Source of the DNA: Bacteroidota bacterium
Lineage (GTDB): Bacteria; Bacteroidota; Bacteroidia; Chitinophagales; Chitinophagaceae
NCBI GenBank assembly: GCA_023423405.1
Contig: JAFAFR010000041.1
Span: 51,631-115,630, forward strand
DNA length: 64,000 nucleotides
Reading direction: 5' to 3'
Below are positions 60,397-64,000 of this stretch, piece by piece. The notes below the pieces were generated by a model. The model was not told where the DNA came from. It did no database searches and saw only the letters and a program-made list of their open reading frames with translations. Positions within the stretch are counted from its first letter, which is position 1. Each line of letters begins with the position of its first letter. A program made the position numbers and the translations under genes.

Positions 60397-60999
60397 CAGG
60401 GTATCGTTGGTGCTGTTTCATCATCCAGTACCAAAAACAAGATTTTATGAAAAACGATTTCACCCGCCACACCGGCTGGCTGCCTGCCGGAAAAATTGGC
60501 GACAACAACATCTGTTTGAATCACCGTAGTGAGGAGGCATTGCAATATCCCGGTAACGGAAAAAACTGGCTGCCCAGGACGGGCGCTTTCCAGGCTGGAG
60601 TATCGAAACAGTATAGCGGGAGTATACAAAACACTATACAACGAGTATAGAAACACTATCGCCAACGACCGTCCGCGCCGCAAAAACGACCGCCTGCGCC
60701 GTGCAACCGACCACCCGCGACAAACCCGAAACGCTTCCGGCTTTTTGTTGTAACCTTATCCCGTAGTGCGGTGCCATGGACACGATACAGCTCTTTGACA
60801 TATTGGAAAAAAATTGCCTTATTGCGGCCATCCAACGCAGCCGTCCAACGCGGCCATTCATCTGCGGTGAATACGCCATCTATGTGCAGCAAACGTGCGG
60901 GAGTTCTGCAGGAAAAGTGCAGGAAAAGTGCTGGAAACCTGCTGGAGGAGTGCTGGAGATGTGCTGGAAAACTGCAGCAAGTGTCTTGTCTCTTTGCGG
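60397..60999. other. Gene-free stretch with short repeats
   Basis: No convincing gene was seen in these 600 bases. Around 60608-60655 GTATA and ACACTAT words recur at close intervals. Around 60660-60720 the sequence is GC-rich with CCGCG/GCGCCG words. From 60909 an 11-bp tandem repeat is present (listed separately). Frames crossing this repeat are open in several phases because of its composition and should not be taken as genes. Confidence 0.5.
60909..60983. repeat. Tandem repeat with 11-bp unit
   Basis: Six consecutive 11-mers and a partial seventh follow the pattern C(A/T)GGA-rich-TG: CAGGAAAAGTG twice, then CTGGAAACCTG, CTGGAGGAGTG, CTGGAGATGTG, CTGGAAAACTG and CAGCAAGTG. The first two are identical, the others diverge progressively. 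The unit is close to one helical turn. It lies just downstream of the lipoprotein gene stop at 61000. Confidence 0.75.
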
Positions 61000-61551
61000 T
61001 TAAAACTTCTGCAAAAAAGTCAACGCATTCCCCGTTCCGTTCATTTTCAGATAAATGGCCTTGGCGCCATTCGGCTCGGTTACCTGCTCATAGGTATAAC
61101 TTGTGGTTGCTGTGATTTCACTCGCATCCAGGTCACGGTCCTCGCGGGTTTGCCCGTCCCGGGTTTGCTTGTAGTGCGCCGTGTGCGCATGGGTGGTGAT
61201 GGTTTTAGCGGCTTCATTGATTTCCACCGTTCCCTTGCTGAGCGACTGATGATAAGTGCTCACACCACCGCTCACCGTACGCGAAGTGAAGTACTGCTCA
61301 CAGGTTCCGTTGGCATGGAAGCGGAAGGCAATAGCCATCTCGAATGCATTGCCGATATAACCGGCCGGATTCTGCGACCAGTATTCCGTCATCGAAAACT
61401 GGCCGTACATCCAGTTCGCCTGGAAGGCAGCAGGAACGGCGGTTTTGGGGCCATCGCCATAAGGATTGGTTTCGCGGGATGTTTTTTCTTTGGAGCAGGC
61501 TCCCTGGAATAATGCGAATGCCAGTATCAGCAACAGGATAGGTTTTGACAT
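61000..61551 (-). CDS. Lipoprotein of unknown function, 183 aa
   Basis: ATG 61551 gives a typical lipoprotein signal (LFQGAC, Cys19) followed by SKEKTSRETNPYGDGPK and a beta-rich domain (WMYGQFSMTEYW, MAIAFRFHANGTCEQYF, GTVEINEAAKTITTHAH). This strand order suggests a small calycin-like or lipocalin-like barrel common among Bacteroidota surface lipoproteins, but the family is not certain. An upstream ATG at 61596 would bury the signal. It is alone, with the 11-bp tandem repeat at its 3' side. Confidence 0.8.
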   Translation of the reverse strand: MSKPILLLILAFALFQGACSKEKTSRETNPYGDGPKTAVPAAFQANWMYGQFSMTEYWSQNPAGYIGNAFEMAIAFRFHANGTCEQYFTSRTVSGGVSTYHQSLSKGTVEINEAAKTITTHAHTAHYKQTRDGQTREDRDLDASEITATTSYTYEQVTEPNGAKAIYLKMNGTGNALTFLQKF

Positions 61552-61734
61552 GACCAAATTTTTATGGATAGCAAAACTAACTGCTACTCTTCCCACGCAA
61601 AAGCAACCGGTGGATCAACTGGCAGAAACGATACCTGAATTGCCGGTTGAGTGCAGGAATTATGAAGCAGGGTGTTTTAGCGGTTATTGAGATAGCAGCT
61701 TGCGCCGGATGTAGAATTGGCTATTTTTGTATAC

Positions 61735-61908
61735 ATGGATCCAAAGGATGAGCAATTAATGATGGAAGCGCTGCGCCGGCAGCGGGAGGCGGTGGAAAAA
61801 TCACCCAAAGCCGCCCGGGACCTGCTTATTAAACTTGGTCTGCTAACGCCTTCCGGTAAGCTCAAAAAATCTCTGACAACTCGTTCAGGTTCCCGTGTAT
61901 CCCGCTAA
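61735..61908 (+). CDS. Very small basic protein, 57 aa
   Basis: ATG 61735 opens a protein with an acidic helix (MDPKDEQLMMEALRRQREAV) followed by SPKAARDLLIKLGLLTPSGKLKK and a basic tail. The pattern 'LG-hydrophobic-TPSGKLKK' recurs in small Bacteroidota proteins that often stand next to toxin or antitoxin-type genes. No function can be given. A preceding ATG at 61717 would add six residues. Confidence 0.6.
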   Translation: MDPKDEQLMMEALRRQREAVEKSPKAARDLLIKLGLLTPSGKLKKSLTTRSGSRVSR

Positions 61909-62224
61909 GCCAGGTCTTTTCGTTGGTTTTCACGGTTGTGACAGATCCTTGGCCCGTTTGCTTGTCACCGGAAAAGCATCGTTGCGGGAAAGCAGAAATC
62001 TATACGGTTGGTTAGGACACGGCATCAGGTAGTTGCATCTTCTTTCAGGAACCTCGTTGCTTCTTTTAATCGCCTGGGGCTTGGCTTTCACGAAAAGAAT
62101 CACATACAGGTTTGCATTCGCAATCCAAACTGTATCAAGTGCTGTTTTTTGCCGCGTAAAAAGCAGCCGCATTGGCGGATGCCTTAAAACGCTGTCGGCT
62201 CCTTTGCGAAGCGGCCGTACAGCG

Positions 62225-62275
62225 CCCAACCCCCAACCCCAACCTCAAACCCCAAACCACAGACCCCAAACCAAC
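62225..62275. repeat. C-rich short repeat (CCCCAAC / CCCCAAA units)
   Basis: About six heptamer-like units such as CCCCAAC, CCCCAAC, CTCAAAC and CCCAAAC follow each other, interrupted by ACAGA. They resemble the repeat at 63950 on the same strand and the complement of that at 49971. All three are intergenic and next to gene ends or starts. Confidence 0.65.
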
Positions 62276-62277
62276 GA

Positions 62278-62295
62278 AGCCTCCATCAGGAGGCT
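62278..62295 (-). terminator. Hairpin downstream of the type IX tail protein gene
   Basis: AGCCTCC and GGAGGCT form a perfect 7-bp stem with a 4-base loop, 33 bp beyond the minus-strand stop codon at 62329. In transcription direction it is followed by TCGTTGGTTT, a moderate T-rich tract. It is probably the terminator of that gene. Confidence 0.6.
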
Positions 62296-62328
62296 CCGTT
62301 TCACTGGCTCAATATGTAATGGAAAAAC

Positions 62329-63627
62329 TTAGAGACTTTCGGTGTGGATGATATACTGGGTTGAATACTGCTTACCGCAAGTGAAGCGTACTACGTATGC
62401 GCCGGCCGCCAGCTCCTTCATCTCCAGGCTCATCTGCGGCAGTGCTTTCTTGTCGGAAACGCGCTTCATGAGGTCGCCCTGGGCGTTGAATACTTCAGCA
62501 GTCACTTCTTTCTGCTGCCAGCCCAGCGGTGTCAGGAAAACCGGGGCGCCGGTGTTGGGATCCATGCTCATCTCGGTCTTCACAAAATCTTCCTGTTTGT
62601 TCAGGGCGATCATTTTCACGGAAGAGTACTTGATATCCCCGTTCATGTTGCGGGAGCGAAGGCGGTAAAAAACAGCACCCATGGTAGATGCCATCCGGGC
62701 GTCTTCGGTGAACTCGTAGAGGCCATTGCGCTGCATATCGGTCTTGCGGAAGCGGCCGGCCTCGCGGAAGATCTCACCGTCCACGCTCTTCTCTACTACA
62801 ATGTCCTGCAGGTTGTCCTGGTTGGGGCTGCTCCAGGCCAGTTGGATCTGGTCCTGTTGCATGCGTGCCTGGAAGCCTACGATATCGGGCATATACACGG
62901 TAGCCATATCGGGGTTGGCGTCTTTCAGTTCAATACGGTAAGTGGAAGTACCACCCCAGATATTGTTGCTGGCGCGGTTGATGCCGATCTTGATATGAAT
63001 CTCCGAAACATTTTTATTGATGATGCTCAGCTTCTCGGTATTTTTTGTCTTCTGCTGGCCACCCCATTTGTTCTCGGCGCGGAAACCGTTACCGGTAGCG
63101 GAGATCATCAGGTTGGTGATCTCGTTGTCGTACACCACTTTGCTATCGGGACCCAGGTTGCACTCGGCAAATTCCTGTGCTATACCATAGTTATTAAGAC
63201 CAGATACCGAAGTAGTGATCTCGCTGAGGTTGTGCAGGGTCATCTGGTTATTGTTGTGCGGAACGAAGGTGAAGCTGAATTCGATCCAGGAAGGTCCGTT
63301 GATGTTCATGTATTCAACTTCGGGCTGGAAAGAAGAAATATTTCCTTTGGCGTCGTGGTTCAGTTGCTTGAGGCGAACACCCGGCGACATGCTCTCGATC
63401 TTCACGATGCAGTCGGCAGCCGGTGCACCATGCGCATCCTGGGTAACCGCAGAGAAGCGATAGGTAGCGCCTTTCTGACCGGCAGCGCCTGAAATGAGTT
63501 TATAATTGGTGAAACTGATGTTGTTCTGCGCAGAAGCGGTGTTCAGGGCAAAGAGAACAACCAGCAGTATCAGCAGGCTGATAAGATTTACCAAGGTTTG
63601 GCTGGAGAATCGTGGGTACGTTTTCAT
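62329..63627 (-). CDS. Secreted protein with type IX secretion C-terminal sorting domain
   Basis: ATG 63627 gives 432 residues with a signal peptide ending at NTASAQ. The first two thirds are beta-rich and unassigned (ISFTNYKLISGAAGQ, WIEFSFTFVPHNN). A fibronectin-like strand set follows (QIQLAWSSPNQDNLQDIVVE, FYRLRSRNMNGDIKYS). The last 80 residues resemble a type A sorting tail (VFNAQGDLMKRVS, LAAGAYVVRFTCG) which directs export by the type IX system. Function unknown. An in-frame ATG at 63759 lies before the signal and is not preferred. Confidence 0.8.
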   Translation of the reverse strand: MKTYPRFSSQTLVNLISLLILLVVLFALNTASAQNNISFTNYKLISGAAGQKGATYRFSAVTQDAHGAPAADCIVKIESMSPGVRLKQLNHDAKGNISSFQPEVEYMNINGPSWIEFSFTFVPHNNNQMTLHNLSEITTSVSGLNNYGIAQEFAECNLGPDSKVVYDNEITNLMISATGNGFRAENKWGGQQKTKNTEKLSIINKNVSEIHIKIGINRASNNIWGGTSTYRIELKDANPDMATVYMPDIVGFQARMQQDQIQLAWSSPNQDNLQDIVVEKSVDGEIFREAGRFRKTDMQRNGLYEFTEDARMASTMGAVFYRLRSRNMNGDIKYSSVKMIALNKQEDFVKTEMSMDPNTGAPVFLTPLGWQQKEVTAEVFNAQGDLMKRVSDKKALPQMSLEMKELAAGAYVVRFTCGKQYSTQYIIHTESL

Positions 63628-64000
63628 GACGATCAACAATGGGTAAGGAAATTTTATATTCCTCATAGGTATTGTTAGCGAACCATGGTTTTCAACAGGA
63701 CTTTGAATGTTTAAAAGGATCAACAATACAAAGATTGAAACAGTATTCGGAAAATACAAGCTGCTATGTGGTTTTTTCGATGAATGGGATGTTTTCCGCG
63801 AGTACTAGTACCCGGTTTTCCGCAGTTATCCGCTTTTTTTCGTAGAAACACGGAACCGGAATAGGAAGAAGTGCAGCATCCTGTGTGGGCAATACTATAT
63901 GGTGCATCGTGTAAACGACAAACCGCCCATCCCCGTTGCGGAAAATACGCAAACCCCAACCCCAACCCCAAACCCCAAACTACAAACCTTCTCTGGTCAC
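63628..64000. other. Upstream region of the secreted protein gene, with C-rich repeat
   Basis: No gene was supported in the last 370 bases. Two short minus-strand frames here start only with TTG and show no motif. The region probably holds the promoter of the gene starting at 63627. A GTGTAAACGAC half-palindrome at about 63910 resembles one arm of the LacI-type site at 34884, without the other arm. Confidence 0.45.
63950..63987. repeat. C-rich short repeat (CCCCAAC / CCCCAAA units), second C-rich copy
   Basis: The units CAAACCC, CAACCCC, AACCCCA, AACCCCAAA and ACTACAAACC make up five or so heptamer-like copies. It is close in sequence to the repeat at 62225, and both have C on the plus strand. 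It lies near the window edge, with only 13 more bases visible. Confidence 0.6.

Larger units (their letters stand above)
61909..62328. other. Intergenic region with C-rich repeat and hairpin
   Basis: No gene is supported here: the overlapping short frames on both strands have unbiased composition and no recognised motif. The right part contains the C-rich repeat at 62225 and a terminator-like hairpin at 62278 that belongs to the minus-strand gene ending at 62329. Confidence 0.5.

Noticed and set aside
60776..61003. Cysteine-containing 75-codon frame on the plus strand
   Set aside because: Its second half is the 11-bp tandem repeat, which is open in several frames by composition.
61930..62229. 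99-codon minus-strand frame
   Set aside because: No family features, overlapped by a similar frame on the other strand, and composition typical of noncoding DNA here.
63764..63952. 62-codon minus-strand frame near the window end
   Set aside because: Only a TTG start, no motif, overlaps a repeat region.

Overview
The window reads as chromosomal DNA from a glycan-degrading Bacteroidota, most likely a Chitinophagaceae-type soil or plant-associated bacterium. This rests on SusC/SusD pairs, hybrid two-component regulators with AraC output, many secreted glycoside hydrolases, a type IX secretion tail, a TAnnTTTG promoter box and a general lack of Shine-Dalgarno motifs. No rRNA, tRNA, CRISPR array or transposase was recognised.

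Region 1 (1-11764) is a fructan utilisation locus. It holds the C-terminal part of a SusC, a SusD, a GH172 enzyme, a one-piece hybrid regulator with a periplasmic sugar-binding sensor (minus strand), a sugar/H+ symporter, a PfkB fructokinase and a secreted GH32 fructanase. Surface uptake, periplasmic cleavage, inner-membrane import and phosphorylation of fructose are all encoded. Region 2 (11721-16837) is mixed: an AraJ-like exporter, a half Gfo/Idh domain, a LacI regulator with a palindromic operator-like site, two small proteins, an apparently exported short-chain dehydrogenase and trmD.

Region 3 (16947-30763) concerns galactose and hemicellulose. A lipoprotein GH5-like enzyme and a tandem GH43 protein precede the Leloir genes galK-galT-galM. 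A large FG-GAP/ASPIC protein runs convergently. A second GH5-like/beta-propeller gene pair follows, then a vanadium-haloperoxidase-like PAP2 protein. Region 4 (30832-49967) is an L-arabinose-type polysaccharide locus: a sensor kinase and an AraC-type response regulator that look like a hybrid regulator split by two in-frame stops, then SusC, SusD, DUF3823 lipoprotein, GH2, GH127/146, GH43, DUF4965 protein, an unknown secreted protein and a LacI regulator in a tight collinear run.

Region 5 (50015-54832) contains small proteins on the minus strand (orphan antitoxin-like protein, DinB protein, lipoprotein, unknowns) and a GH31 enzyme. Region 6 (about 54.9-60.4 kb) is clearly more AT-rich. It starts with a decayed PIN-toxin/antitoxin pair carrying three homopolymer indels. 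It continues with a metallophosphoesterase, a LytS/LytTR two-component system and small unknown genes, separated by 120-160 bp imperfect palindromes with conserved ends that resemble integron attC sites. This array is the most unusual structure in the window. Region 7 (60.4-64 kb) has an 11-bp tandem repeat, a lipoprotein, a very small protein and a secreted protein with a type IX sorting tail. C-rich heptamer-like repeats occur at about 62.2 kb and 63.95 kb, with a G-rich counterpart at 49.98 kb.
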